DNA of 38,971 bases from Sphingomonas asaccharolytica NBRC 15499 (GCF_001598355.1 NZ_BCYU01000042.1:1-38971); one strand, 5' to 3'. Counted from the first letter of the stretch, positions 1 to 8,815 are shown. Program-made: numbers and translations. Notes: generated from the sequence alone by a model not told the origin.

Positions 1-3000
1 CCGGCGGCCCGAGCGTGACCACCGCGGGGATCAACGCGGCCAACAAGGTCATCACCAACGTCGCACCGGGCGTGATCAGTGCGGCCTCGACCGACGCGGT
101 CAACGGCTCGCAGCTGTTCGCGACCAATCAGGCGGCGAATGCGGGTTGGAACGTCCGCACCAATGGCGATGCGGCGACCAATGTCGCGCCAGGCGGCACG
201 GTCCAGTTCATCGACGGACAGAATATCAAGGTCACGCGCACCGGCACCGATATAACGGTCGCCACCAACCCCAATTTGACGGCCAACAGCGTGACGGCGG
301 GCGGAACGGTGCTGAACACTAGCGGCCTGACCATTGCCGGCGGGCCGAGTGTCACCACCACGGGGATCAATGCCGGCGGCCTGGTCGTCACTAACGTCGC
401 GCCGGGCGCGGTCAATGCGGCCTCCACCGACGGGATCAACGGCTCGCAATTGTTCGCGACCAATCAGCAGGTGGCGACGAACACGACCGACATCACCAAT
501 CTCGGCAACACGGTCAACAACATCAACAATGGCGGTGGCATCAAATACTTCCACGCCACGTCGACGCTCGCCGACAGTCAGGCGCTGGGTACGGACTCGG
601 TCGCGATCGGGCCCAATGCGGTCGCCAATAACGCCGGCGACATCGCGCTCGGCAACGGCTCGACCACGACTGCGGCAGTTGCGACCGGTGGTATCACGAT
701 CAACGGAACCAACTACGCCTTTGCCGGAACCGGCCCCACCAGCACGCTGAGTATCGGTGCGGTCGGCGCCGAGCGGACGATCACCAATGTCGCCGCCGGA
801 CGCGTCGACGGCGCCTCGACCGATGCGATCAACGGGTCGCAATTGTTCGCGACCAACCAGGCGGTCGACAGCCTCGGCTCCAACGTGACCAACCTCGGCG
901 GCACCGTCACCAACCTGGGCAACACGGTCACCAATCTCGGCAACACCGTGACCAGCATCGGCGCCACCGTCACCAACATCACCAATGGCGGCGGCATCAA
1001 GTACTTCCATGCCACCTCGACCCTGGCCGACAGCCAGGCGCTGGGCACGGACTCGGTCGCGATCGGGCCCAATGCAGTGGCCAATAACGCCGGCGACATC
1101 GCGCTCGGCAACGGATCGACCACCACGGCGGCAGTGGCGACCGGCGGCATCACGATCAACGGCACCAATTACGCCTTCGCCGGCACCTCGCCGACCAGCA
1201 CGCTGAGCATCGGTGCCGTCGGGGCCGAGCGGACGATCACCAATGTCGCAGCAGGGCAGGTCAATGGCGGCTCGACCGATGCGATCAACGGATCGCAATT
1301 GTTCGCGACCAACCAGGCGGTCGACAGCCTCGGCACCAACGTGACCAATCTCGGCAACACGGTCACCAACCTGGGCAACACGGTCACTAACCTGGGCAAT
1401 ACGGTGACCAGCATCGGGGCGACCGTCACCAACATCACCAATGGCGGCGGCATCAAATATTTCCATTCCACCTCGACGCTCGCCGACAGCCAGGCGGTGG
1501 GAACCAACAGCGTCGCAGTCGGGCCTCAGGCGGTAGCCAACAACACCGACAGCATCGCGATGGGCAACAATGCGGTGGCGAGCGTCGACGGCTCGCTGGC
1601 GCTGGGCAGCGGATCGCTGTCCGATCGCGCGCTCGCACCTTCGATCGGCGCCATCCCTGCGGGCCTGGGCTTCGTGCCCTACAATACCAGCGATGCCACC
1701 CTGCTTGGAGCAGTGTCGGTCGGCAACGCGACGACCGGCGAATATCGCCAGATCATCAATGTCGCGGACGGAACCGCAGCGAATGACGCGGTGACGCTCC
1801 GTCAGCTTCAGGGCGCGATCGGATCGGTGTCGGTCACCTCGACCAAATATTTCCACGCCAATTCCGTGGCTTTGGACTCGCTTGCCGTCGGGACCGACTC
1901 CGTCGCGGTGGGACCGACCACGGTCGTCAATGGCGACAATGGCGTCGGTATCGGCAATGGCGCGGTGGTCGATCAGACCGCGCCCGGCGGCACCGCGATC
2001 GGCCAGAATGCCCGGGTCTCGCGGGCCGACGGTATCGCGCTCGGCACCAACTCGGTCTCGACCGGCATCCAGTCGATCGCGATCGGACCGGGCGCCAATG
2101 CCAGCTTCGCGGGCAGCGTCGCGCTTGGCGCGGGCGCGGTGACGACGGTGGGGTCGCGGATCGGCTATTCGGCTTATGGCCTGGGCACGCCGCAAAGCTC
2201 CGCCGGCGAAGTCTCGGTCGGCGCGGCGGGCGCCGAGCGCCAGGTCACCAACGTCGCGGCAGGCTCGGCGCCGACCGATGCGGTCAATGTCAGCCAGCTT
2301 AACCAGGTCGCGCAGAACACCGCCACCTCGCTCGGCGGCGGCGCGTCCTACAATCCCACCACCGGCGCCTATACCGCGCCGAGCTACGCGGTCGGCGGCA
2401 ACACCTACAACAATGTCGGCGATGCGCTGGGGGCGCAGAACACCCAGATCACCAACCTCGACAATCGCGTGACCAATATCGCGGGTAGCGTCACCACGGT
2501 CGCCAACAACGTCACCAACCTGGGCAACAGCACGGCGGCGGGCCTGGGCGGCAATTCGACCTATGATCCGACCACCGGCACCGTCACGACCAACCTCAAC
2601 GTCGGCGGGAGCAACTACAACAATGTCAACGACGCACTGCAGGCGATCAATCAGACCGCCGGCGCGGGCTGGAACATCCAGGCCAATGGCGGTCCGTCGA
2701 CCAACATCGGGTCGAACGGCACACTCAACGTGACGGCGGGCTCCAACACCGTCGTGACGCTGAACGGCAACCAGCTCCAGGTCGCGGTGGCAGACAACCC
2801 GACCTTCGCCGGCACGGTGACCGCCAATGGCGGCCTCGCCGTGGGGCAGAATACGGTCGTCAACATGGGCGGCAATGTCGTCCAGAACGTCGGCGCCGGT
2901 GCGGTCAACGCGACCTCATCCGACGCCGTCAACGGCTCGCAACTCTACAAGGTGCAGCAAGTCGCGGGCAATTCGGTGCAATATGATGCCGGCGGCAAAT

Positions 3001-3416
3001 CGGTGACGTTCAACCCCGGCGGACCGGCCGCGGTGCTGAGCAATGTCGCGGCCGGTGTTGCGCCGACCGACGCGGTCAACGTCCAGCAGCTCAACAGCGG
3101 TATGGCCAGCACGCTGGCGTCGGCCAACGCCTATACCGATATCAAGCTTGCCGGGATCCAGTACGACCTTGGCAGGGTCCAGCGGAATGCCAATGCCGGA
3201 ACCGCCGGCGCCTTGGCGGCAGCGGGCCTCCCCCAGGCGTTCGAGCCCGGGCGCGGCATGCTCGCTTTCGGTGCCGGCACCTATCAGGGTCAGTCGGCCT
3301 TCTCGCTCGGTCTTTCGCGCGTGATGGATGACGGTCGCACCATCTTCAAGGCCGGGGTGACCTACGACACCCAGCAGCGGGTCGGTGCCAATGCCGGCTT
3401 CGGCATCCAGTTCTGA
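1..3416 (+). CDS. Trimeric autotransporter adhesin (YadA/Hia type), 5'-truncated
   Basis: Surface adhesin whose C-terminal part forms a trimeric outer-membrane barrel exporting a long fibrous passenger. The reading frame (first full codon at base 3) is open from the window edge, so the N-terminus and signal peptide are missing; about 1,137 residues are visible. The passenger has YadA-head-like SVAIG/ALG repeats, many neck-like motifs (STDAINGSQLF, TDAVNVSQL), and coiled-coil heptads based on VTNLGNT. The last ~95 residues fit a YadA anchor: a helical segment around YTDIKLAGIQ, then four beta strands ending in a terminal Phe, as outer-membrane proteins do. Composition is rich in Asn, Thr, Gly and Ala. 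Two BamE-like and Skp-like genes follow directly. Family assignment is firm; the ligand is unknown. Confidence 0.93.
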   Translation, partial: GGPSVTTAGINAANKVITNVAPGVISAASTDAVNGSQLFATNQAANAGWNVRTNGDAATNVAPGGTVQFIDGQNIKVTRTGTDITVATNPNLTANSVTAGGTVLNTSGLTIAGGPSVTTTGINAGGLVVTNVAPGAVNAASTDGINGSQLFATNQQVATNTTDITNLGNTVNNINNGGGIKYFHATSTLADSQALGTDSVAIGPNAVANNAGDIALGNGSTTTAAVATGGITINGTNYAFAGTGPTSTLSIGAVGAERTITNVAAGRVDGASTDAINGSQLFATNQAVDSLGSNVTNLGGTVTNLGNTVTNLGNTVTSIGATVTNITNGGGIKYFHATSTLADSQALGTDSVAIGPNAVANNAGDIALGNGSTTTAAVATGGITINGTNYAFAGTSPTSTLSIGAVGAERTITNVAAGQVNGGSTDAINGSQLFATNQAVDSLGTNVTNLGNTVTNLGNTVTNLGNTVTSIGATVTNITNGGGIKYFHSTSTLADSQAVGTNSVAVGPQAVANNTDSIAMGNNAVASVDGSLALGSGSLSDRALAPSIGAIPAGLGFVPYNTSDATLLGAVSVGNATTGEYRQIINVADGTAANDAVTLRQLQGAIGSVSVTSTKYFHANSVALDSLAVGTDSVAVGPTTVVNGDNGVGIGNGAVVDQTAPGGTAIGQNARVSRADGIALGTNSVSTGIQSIAIGPGANASFAGSVALGAGAVTTVGSRIGYSAYGLGTPQSSAGEVSVGAAGAERQVTNVAAGSAPTDAVNVSQLNQVAQNTATSLGGGASYNPTTGAYTAPSYAVGGNTYNNVGDALGAQNTQITNLDNRVTNIAGSVTTVANNVTNLGNSTAAGLGGNSTYDPTTGTVTTNLNVGGSNYNNVNDALQAINQTAGAGWNIQANGGPSTNIGSNGTLNVTAGSNTVVTLNGNQLQVAVADNPTFAGTVTANGGLAVGQNTVVNMGGNVVQNVGAGAVNATSSDAVNGSQLYKVQQVAGNSVQYDAGGKSVTFNPGGPAAVLSNVAAGVAPTDAVNVQQLNSGMASTLASANAYTDIKLAGIQYDLGRVQRNANAGTAGALAAAGLPQAFEPGRGMLAFGAGTYQGQSAFSLGLSRVMDDGRTIFKAGVTYDTQQRVGANAGFGIQF
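885..968 (+). repeat. 21-bp heptad repeats in the adhesin stalk (copy 1)
   Basis: Four consecutive 21-bp units (885, 906, 927, 948) each encode a seven-residue repeat of the VTNLGNT type, followed by a partial unit. This heptad fits a trimeric coiled-coil stalk. Confidence 0.8.
1341..1424 (+). repeat. 21-bp heptad repeats in the adhesin stalk (copy 2)
   Basis: This is the same four-unit 21-bp array displaced by exactly 456 bp. Its first three units all encode VTNLGNT, so it is more homogeneous than the first copy. Confidence 0.8.
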
Positions 3417-3432
3417 TCCATAGGAGGATGCA

Positions 3433-3870
3433 ATGAGAATGAGGTTCCTCGCGCTTGCGCTTCTCGTCGGTCCCGGTCTTTCGGGTTCATTCGCGGCGAC
3501 GGCCAAGGATGACGCCGCCGCGTCCGCTCCGGTCTATGTGGCAAAGGTCGATCCGGATGCTTTCCCTCACCGGCCGCTGGAGGAAAAGAAGCTGGGCGCG
3601 ACGGTCAGCCCGGCCGCGGTGCGGATGATCACGCCTGGTGTCGACAAGTTCAGCATCTATCGGCTGATCGGCCCGCCCCATTTCGGCGAAGGCATCACCC
3701 GGCGGTGGAACTATGTGCTGTTCTTTCCGGTCGCGCCGGGAAGCCTCGAGCGGGTTCGGTGCCGGATGGAGATCCAGTTCGAGCGGCCGCCCGGCCATTA
3801 TAGCGTGACCGTGTCCGAGGTGATCTGGCAGGATCAGGCCTGTGCGGACCGGGTTGCGGCTGCGCGCTGA
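3433..3870 (+). CDS. Periplasmic BamE/SmpA-like protein
   Basis: 145-residue exported protein. The start at 3433 has an AGGAGG ribosome site at 3422-3427, five bases upstream, and lies 16 bp after the adhesin stop. Residues 1-22 form a signal peptide. There is no lipobox Cys at the cleavage region, so unlike BamE it is probably soluble or otherwise anchored. The middle, with KFSIYRLIGPPHFGEG followed by RRWNYVLFF, resembles the SmpA/OmlA fold of the BAM subunit BamE. Its place between the adhesin and a Skp-like gene suggests a role in adhesin assembly; that role is inferred. It could be another small protein of the same fold. Confidence 0.7.
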   Translation: MRMRFLALALLVGPGLSGSFAATAKDDAAASAPVYVAKVDPDAFPHRPLEEKKLGATVSPAAVRMITPGVDKFSIYRLIGPPHFGEGITRRWNYVLFFPVAPGSLERVRCRMEIQFERPPGHYSVTVSEVIWQDQACADRVAAAR

Positions 3871-3889
3871 TTAAGCGAGAGGCGGCGGC

Positions 3890-4420
3890 ATGCGATTGTT
3901 CGGACAGCTCGCCGCCTTTCTGTTGGTCTGTATCGGGGCGCCCGCGTCGGCCCAGACGTTCGGACCGCCGATCCAGGGCCTGTGCCTGTTGTCGCGCACC
4001 GGCGCGATCGGCGCGTCGCGGGCGGGCCAGTCGATGCAGGCGCAGCTCAAACAGATGCAGGCGTCGCTGTCGGGTGATCTCGCGCAGCGGCGGAACGCGA
4101 TCGAGCAGCAGCGGCGGCAGCTGGAGGCGCGCCAGAACGCCACTGCGCCGATCGAATATCAGCGGCAGCTGGCCGCGCTCGATCAGCAGGCGCGCGAAAT
4201 CGAGCAGCAGCAGAATGTCCGCTTTATCGCCGCCCAGGAGCACGGCCAGCAGCAGATCGATCGCGCGTTGAACGAGGCGCTCGGCCGCGTCGTGACACGC
4301 AACGTCTGCAGTTTGGTGGTCGAACGCAACAACACCTATGGCTGGAACAACGCCATGGACATCACTCCCGCCGTCACGCGTGAGATGGACAGCTTGGTGC
4401 AGACGGTCACGCTCAAGTAG
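3890..4420 (+). CDS. Skp/OmpH-like periplasmic chaperone
   Basis: 176-residue protein with a signal peptide ending near APASAQ (residue 22). The region from about 45 to 140 is a long Gln/Arg/Ala-rich helix (QAQLKQMQASL, RRNAIEQQRRQLEARQ, ALDQQAREIEQQQ), which fits the coiled-coil tentacles of Skp/OmpH chaperones. Skp holds unfolded outer-membrane proteins on their way to the BAM complex. The gene follows the BamE-like gene by 19 bp and probably shares its transcript with the adhesin. Two Cys residues outside the helix could form a disulphide. The OmpH family call is fairly safe; dedication to the upstream adhesin is inferred from position. Confidence 0.78.
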   Translation: MRLFGQLAAFLLVCIGAPASAQTFGPPIQGLCLLSRTGAIGASRAGQSMQAQLKQMQASLSGDLAQRRNAIEQQRRQLEARQNATAPIEYQRQLAALDQQAREIEQQQNVRFIAAQEHGQQQIDRALNEALGRVVTRNVCSLVVERNNTYGWNNAMDITPAVTREMDSLVQTVTLK

Positions 4421-4469
4421 AGCGACCCGGCCGCAAACCGCCATATTGTCCCAATGGCGATAGGCAGAC

Positions 4470-4507
4470 TTGACATGTCGCCCTTCCCGGTAAAGGTAGC
4501 GTTACCA
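4470..4507 (+). promoter_or_regulatory. Putative xylX promoter with LacI-type operator
   Basis: A perfect TTGACA -35 box lies at 4470-4475. An AT-richer stretch at 4491-4498 would serve as a weak -10 box. The operator AGGTAGCGTTACCA (4494-4507) overlaps it; its 12-bp core is palindromic at 10 of 12 positions. It matches the site upstream of the TonB receptor (21188-21201) at 13 of 14 bases. LacI binding here would block polymerase. Confidence 0.65.
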
Positions 4508-4530
4508 AAGCAACGAGGGGATGGCTGGAC

Positions 4531-5679
4531 ATGGCCGGCTGGGAAACGTTTTCCGCCGAATTTTTGCCTGCGGACTGGCGGCAAGGTCGCTTTGTCGGCC
4601 GTGTGGCGCGTGCCGACGGGCCGAGTCCGGTGCTCGTCGTCGACGGCGTGGTGTATGACATGGCACATGTCGCGCCGACCGTCTCCGACCTTTTGGCGCG
4701 GCGCCTGTTCGATCCTGCGGGCGGCGAACGCCTTGGCGCGATCGAGACGCTCAACTGGCTGAGCCCGATTGACTTGCACTGCATCAAGGCGGCGGGCGTG
4801 ACCTTCGCGGTGTCGACGCTCGAGCGCGTGATCGAGGAGCGCGCGCGTGGCGATGCCGGGGCAGCGGCGGCGATCCGCGATCGTCTTTCCGCGCATGTCG
4901 GCGGCGATCTGCGTGCGGTGGTGCCGGGATCGCCCGAGGCCGCCACGCTCAAGGACAAATTGATCGCCGACGACATGTGGTCGCAATATCTCGAAGTCGC
5001 GATCGGTCCCGATGCGGAGATCTTCACCAAGGCGCCGGTGCTGTCGGCGGTCGGGTTCGGCGCGATGATTGGCGTGCGCTCCGATTCGACCTGGAACAAC
5101 CCCGAGCCCGAAATCGTGCTGGTGGTCGATGCCGATGGCGAGGTAGTCGGCGCGACGTTGGGCAACGACGTCAATCTGCGCGATTTCGAGGGCCGCTCGG
5201 CGCTGCTGCTGGGCAAAGCCAAGGACAATAATGCGGCGTGCGCGATCGGCCCGCTGATCCGCCTGTTCGATGGCGATTTCACGCTCGACGACGTGCGTGC
5301 CGCAGCGGTCGACCTGACGATCGAGGGCATGGACGGCTATCGCCTGACCGGGTCGAGCAGCATGGCGCAGATCAGCCGCGATCCCGCCGACCTGGTGCGC
5401 CAGGCGATGAGCGAGCACCATTATCCCGACGGTTTCGCCCTGTTTCTGGGCACGATGTTCGCGCCGACCCAGGATCGCGATGCGCCGGGCCGCGGTTTCA
5501 CCCACAAGGAGGGCGATATCGTCACGATTTCGAGTGAAAGACTGGGTACGTTGGTCAACAAGGTTACCAGCGCAAAGGCGGCGCCGGCATGGGCGTTCGG
5601 AATCGGCGACCTGATGCGCAACCTCGCCGCGCGCGGGCTGTTGACGCCGCAACCGGTGCTCGCAGAGGCCGCGAACTGA
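4531..5679 (+). CDS. xylX: 2-keto-3-deoxy-D-xylonate dehydratase XylX
   Basis: 382-residue cytoplasmic enzyme of the fumarylacetoacetate-hydrolase fold. It dehydrates 2-keto-3-deoxy-D-xylonate to alpha-ketoglutarate semialdehyde in the Weimberg pathway. Length and many blocks agree with Caulobacter XylX as I remember it: AGVTFAVSTLERVIEERARG, YLEVAIGPDAEIFTK, LGNDVNLRDFEGRSALLL, FLGTMFAPTQDRD. The start at 4531 has a GAGGGG site 10 bases upstream; an ATG at 4521 is out of frame. It is the first gene of xylX-B-C-E, and its TGA overlaps the xylB start. The neighbouring palindrome implies induction through a LacI-type repressor. The Caulobacter partners XylA and XylD are not in the window. Confidence 0.92.
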   Translation: MAGWETFSAEFLPADWRQGRFVGRVARADGPSPVLVVDGVVYDMAHVAPTVSDLLARRLFDPAGGERLGAIETLNWLSPIDLHCIKAAGVTFAVSTLERVIEERARGDAGAAAAIRDRLSAHVGGDLRAVVPGSPEAATLKDKLIADDMWSQYLEVAIGPDAEIFTKAPVLSAVGFGAMIGVRSDSTWNNPEPEIVLVVDADGEVVGATLGNDVNLRDFEGRSALLLGKAKDNNAACAIGPLIRLFDGDFTLDDVRAAAVDLTIEGMDGYRLTGSSSMAQISRDPADLVRQAMSEHHYPDGFALFLGTMFAPTQDRDAPGRGFTHKEGDIVTISSERLGTLVNKVTSAKAAPAWAFGIGDLMRNLAARGLLTPQPVLAEAAN

Positions 5680-6455
5680 TGTTGCAGGCCGCCATCAATA
5701 GTGCCCGCGCGAGCTATCCCAGTCTCGCCGACAAGCGCGTGCTGATCACCGGCGGCGCGAGCGGGATCGGCGAGGGGCTGGTCGAGGCGTTCGCCGCGCA
5801 AGGATCGCGCGTCGCCTTTGTCGATGTGCAGGACGATGCGGCGCGCGCGCTGGTCGACCGGCTCGGCGGTTCCGAAGCGGTGCTCTACAGCCGCTGCGAC
5901 CTGACCGATCTCGATGGACTCAAGGCGCGCTTCGCGGCGATCGAGGAACAGCTCGGCGGTGTCGACGTCCTGATCAACAACGCCGCCAATGACGACCGTC
6001 ACAAGATCGACGAGATCACCCCGGCCTATTGGGACGACCGGATGGCGGTGAACCTGCGCCACCAATTCTTCGCCAGCCAGGCAGTCATCCCGGCAATGCG
6101 CCGCGCGGGCGGCGGGGCGATCGTCAATTTCGGGTCGATCAGCTGGCATCTCGCTCTGCCCGATTTGCTGCTCTACCAGACCGCCAAGGCGGCGATCGAA
6201 GGGCTGACGCGGGCGATGGCGCGTGACCTTGGCCGCGACGGCATCCGCGTCAACGCGGTCATTCCGGGCAATGTCCAGACGCCGCGTCAGGAACGCTGGT
6301 ATACGCCCGAGGCCGAGGCCGAGCTGGTCGCCGCGCAATGCCTCGACGGACGCATCCAGCCGGCCGATGTCGCGGCTTTGGTGCTGTTCCTGGCTTCCGA
6401 CGATGCCCGGATGTGCACGGGCCACGAATATTTCGTCGACGCGGGCTGGCGGTGA
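5679..6455 (+). CDS. xylB: D-xylose 1-dehydrogenase XylB (SDR family)
   Basis: 258-residue short-chain dehydrogenase oxidising D-xylose to D-xylonolactone with NAD+. It shows the Rossmann Gly motif GGASGIGE near residue 27, the NNA motif, and catalytic Ser153, Tyr166 and Lys170 (SISWH, YQTAK). The C-terminal blocks RWYTPEAEAELVAAQCL and CTGHEYFVDAGWR match Caulobacter XylB closely, which separates it from generic SDRs. The ATG at 5679 overlaps the xylX TGA and its own stop overlaps the xylC start, so translation is coupled. A longer in-frame reading upstream lies inside xylX and is not used. Confidence 0.92.
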   Translation: MLQAAINSARASYPSLADKRVLITGGASGIGEGLVEAFAAQGSRVAFVDVQDDAARALVDRLGGSEAVLYSRCDLTDLDGLKARFAAIEEQLGGVDVLINNAANDDRHKIDEITPAYWDDRMAVNLRHQFFASQAVIPAMRRAGGGAIVNFGSISWHLALPDLLLYQTAKAAIEGLTRAMARDLGRDGIRVNAVIPGNVQTPRQERWYTPEAEAELVAAQCLDGRIQPADVAALVLFLASDDARMCTGHEYFVDAGWR

Positions 6456-7327
6456 CCGGCACGCCCGCGGTCGTCGCCCCGGTCGGGGCAATGCTGGGCG
6501 AGGGGCCGGTATGGATCGGGGACGCGCTCTGGTTCGTCGATATCAAGGCACCGTGCGTCTATCGCCTCGGCGGTGATGGCGACGTCACGCGCTGGGCCGC
6601 GCCGGCACCGATAGGCTGGGTGATGCCGTCCGCCGGTGGTGGACTGGTCGCGGGCCTCAAGACCGGCATCCATCGCTTCGACCCGACCGACGGCAGCTTC
6701 TCGGCGCGGATCGAGGTCGAACCCGAGTTGCCGGACAATCGGCTCAACGATGCAGTGGTCGGTCCCGACGGTTCTTTATGGTTCGGGTCGATGGACGATA
6801 GCGAGGCGCAGGCGTCGGGCCGCTTCTACCGCCTGTCGGACGGGCAGGTCTCGGACACCGGGCTGCCGCCCGCGGTCGTGACCAATGGCCCGGCGATTTC
6901 GCCCGACGGCCGCACGCTCTACGTCACCGACACGTTCGCGGGAACGATCGGTCAGGCGGACATCAGCGACGACGGTTCGCTGGGTCCGCTGCGTCCGTTC
7001 GTCACTATCGACAAGAGCGATGGCTATCCCGATGGCCCGACCGTCGATGCGGACGGCTGCGTGTGGACCGGCTTGTTCGGCGGCTGGAGCGCGCGGCGTT
7101 ACGACCCTGCGGGCGCGCTGATCGAAACCGTGCGCTTTCCGGTAGCCAATGTGACCAAAATTGCGTTCGGCGGCGCCGACCTGCGGACTGCCTATGCGAC
7201 CACCGCGAAGCTCGCGCTCGATGCCGCCGCGCTCGACGCGCAGCCGCTGGCGGGGCACCTCTTCGCGTTCGACGCCGGAGTCGCCGGTGTGCCGGTCAAC
7301 GCCATATCATCACGACAAGAACGATAA
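6452..7327 (+). CDS. xylC: D-xylonolactonase XylC (SMP-30/gluconolactonase family)
   Basis: 291-residue beta-propeller lactonase that opens D-xylonolactone to D-xylonate. Typical SMP-30 signatures are present: LGEGPVW with the metal-binding Glu near the N-terminus, DNRLNDAVVGPDGSLWFGSM, and ISPDGRTLYVTDT. The start is a GTG at 6452 overlapping the xylB stop (GTGA). An upstream in-frame ATG at 6338 lies deep in xylB and would give a low-quality N-terminus. It follows xylB as in Caulobacter, and the transporter gene begins 12 bp later. A generic sugar lactonase is the only realistic alternative. Confidence 0.9.
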   Translation: MTGTPAVVAPVGAMLGEGPVWIGDALWFVDIKAPCVYRLGGDGDVTRWAAPAPIGWVMPSAGGGLVAGLKTGIHRFDPTDGSFSARIEVEPELPDNRLNDAVVGPDGSLWFGSMDDSEAQASGRFYRLSDGQVSDTGLPPAVVTNGPAISPDGRTLYVTDTFAGTIGQADISDDGSLGPLRPFVTIDKSDGYPDGPTVDADGCVWTGLFGGWSARRYDPAGALIETVRFPVANVTKIAFGGADLRTAYATTAKLALDAAALDAQPLAGHLFAFDAGVAGVPVNAISSRQER

Positions 7328-7339
7328 CGGGAGAGCAGA

Positions 7340-8743
7340 ATGAACGGGGGAGCGACACGGGCCAATAGCGGCCTCATCGCCATGATCGTCGCGGTGGCGA
7401 CGATCGGCGGATTGTTGTTCGGCTATGACAGCGGCGCGGTGAACGGCACCCAGCCGGGGCTCAAGGCGGCATTCGGCCTGAGCGAGAGCGGGCTCGGCTT
7501 CACGGTCGGGTCGCTGCTGATCGGTTGCTTCATCGGCGCGTTCTTCGCCGGCACGCTCGCCGACCGGATGGGCCGCCGCAACGTGATGCGGATCGCGGCC
7601 TTGCTGTTCCTGGGCGGTGCGCTGGTCCAGGGCTTCGCGCACCTCCAGCCGATCTTCGTGACCGCGCGGATCATCGGCGGCATGGCGGTGGGGGCGGCAA
7701 GCGTCCTGTCGCCCGCGTACATCTCCGAAGTCGCACCGGCCAACATCCGCGGCCGGATGACGACGGTTCAGCAGATCATGATCATCTCCGGCCTGACCGC
7801 CGCGTTCGTGGTCAATTACTATCTCGCCGCCGCTGCCGGCGCGTCGACCGAAAAGCTCGGAGGGCTCGAGGCGTGGCGCTGGATGTACCTGATGCAGGCA
7901 ATCCCGGCGGCGGTCTTTCTGGCCGCTTTGTTCCTGATCCCGGAGAGCCCGCGTTTTCTCGTCTCGAAGGGTCGCGAGGGCGAAGCGGAAGTCGTCCTCA
8001 CCCGGCTGTTCGGCGCCGATACCGCCGCGACCAAGCTCGCCGAGATCCGCGGCAGCTTCAGCGCCGATCACCGGCCACAGCTGCGCGACATCCTGGATCC
8101 CGTGAAGGGCGGCATTCGTCCGGTGGTCTGGGCCGGATTGCTGCTCGCGGTGTTCCAGCAACTCGTCGGGATCAACGTGATTTTCTATTACGGCTCGACC
8201 CTGTGGCAACTCGCTGGCTTCACCGAGAATGACTCGCTCCTAATCAATATCGTGTCGGGTGTGGTGTCCATCGGCGCGTGCCTGGTCACCGTCGCCCTGG
8301 TCGACCGGATCGGGCGCAAGCCGCTGTTGCTGATCGGTTCGGCCGGAATGGCGGTGACGTTGTTCGGCCTCGTCTATGCATTCAGCCAGGGCTCGCTCGA
8401 CGCCGCGGGCAAGCTCCAGCTGTCGCCGGAACTCGGCACCATCGCGGTGGTCGCCGCCAACCTCTACGTGATCTTCTTCAACCTGAGTTGGGGCCCGGTC
8501 ATGTGGGTGATGCTGGGCGAGATGTTCCCCAACCAGATTCGCGGCTCGGCGCTGGCGGTGTGCGGCTTCGCGCAATGGTTCGCGAACTATCTGGTCGCGC
8601 AGAGCTTCCCGGTGATGGCCGCCAAGTTGGGGCTCGCAACCAGCTACACTTTCTACGCGGTGTGCGCCGTGATCAGCTTCTTCCTGGTCCAGAAGTTCAT
8701 CCACGAGACCAAGGGCAAGGAACTCGAGGAAATGACCGGCTGA
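7340..8743 (+). CDS. xylE: Sugar/H+ symporter of the MFS sugar-porter family, probably xylose
   Basis: 467-residue inner-membrane transporter with twelve predicted hydrophobic segments. Sugar-porter signatures are present: GGLLFGYDSGAVNG in helix 1, RMGRR in loop 2-3, PESPRFLVSKGR after helix 6, QQLVGINVIFYYG in helix 7, and DRIGRKPLL in loop 8-9. A GGGAG ribosome site precedes the ATG. As the last gene of the xylose operon it probably carries D-xylose by proton symport. Glucose or galactose cannot be excluded from sequence alone. Transcription ends at the strong hairpin 22 bp downstream. Confidence 0.85.
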   Translation: MNGGATRANSGLIAMIVAVATIGGLLFGYDSGAVNGTQPGLKAAFGLSESGLGFTVGSLLIGCFIGAFFAGTLADRMGRRNVMRIAALLFLGGALVQGFAHLQPIFVTARIIGGMAVGAASVLSPAYISEVAPANIRGRMTTVQQIMIISGLTAAFVVNYYLAAAAGASTEKLGGLEAWRWMYLMQAIPAAVFLAALFLIPESPRFLVSKGREGEAEVVLTRLFGADTAATKLAEIRGSFSADHRPQLRDILDPVKGGIRPVVWAGLLLAVFQQLVGINVIFYYGSTLWQLAGFTENDSLLINIVSGVVSIGACLVTVALVDRIGRKPLLLIGSAGMAVTLFGLVYAFSQGSLDAAGKLQLSPELGTIAVVAANLYVIFFNLSWGPVMWVMLGEMFPNQIRGSALAVCGFAQWFANYLVAQSFPVMAAKLGLATSYTFYAVCAVISFFLVQKFIHETKGKELEEMTG

Positions 8744-8756
8744 CGCCGGGCGCCAG

Positions 8757-8801
8757 GAAAAAAGAAGGGCGTGGGAAGCAGCTGCTTCCCACGCCCTTTT
8801 C
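8757..8801. terminator. Bidirectional intrinsic terminator between xylE and the GH31 gene
   Basis: A perfect 17-bp palindrome with no spacer (arms 8765-8781 and 8782-8798) is followed by T residues on the plus strand and by a run of six T on the minus strand (bases 8756-8761 read in reverse). It can therefore end both the xylose operon and the convergent glycosidase operon. Confidence 0.9.
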
Positions 8802-8815
8802 GTTTCTATGAGCGA

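Larger units (their letters stand above)
531..1442 (+). repeat. 456-bp tandem duplication inside the adhesin
   Basis: Two nearly identical 456-bp (152-residue) units lie head to tail at 531-986 and 987-1442. A third begins at 1443 but diverges after about 45 bp. Each unit starts at GGGIKYFH and holds a head segment, a neck (STDAINGSQLF) and a heptad stalk. The length is a multiple of three, so gain or loss of units would keep the frame. Confidence 0.9.

Noticed and set aside
531..1442. Regular repeats resembling a CRISPR array
   Set aside because: The repeats are in frame within an adhesin gene, too long or too short, with no unique spacers and no cas genes.
3871..4444. Minus-strand frames opposite the Skp-like gene
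   Set aside because: The plus strand has a signal peptide and a clear coiled coil; the minus frames are shadows.
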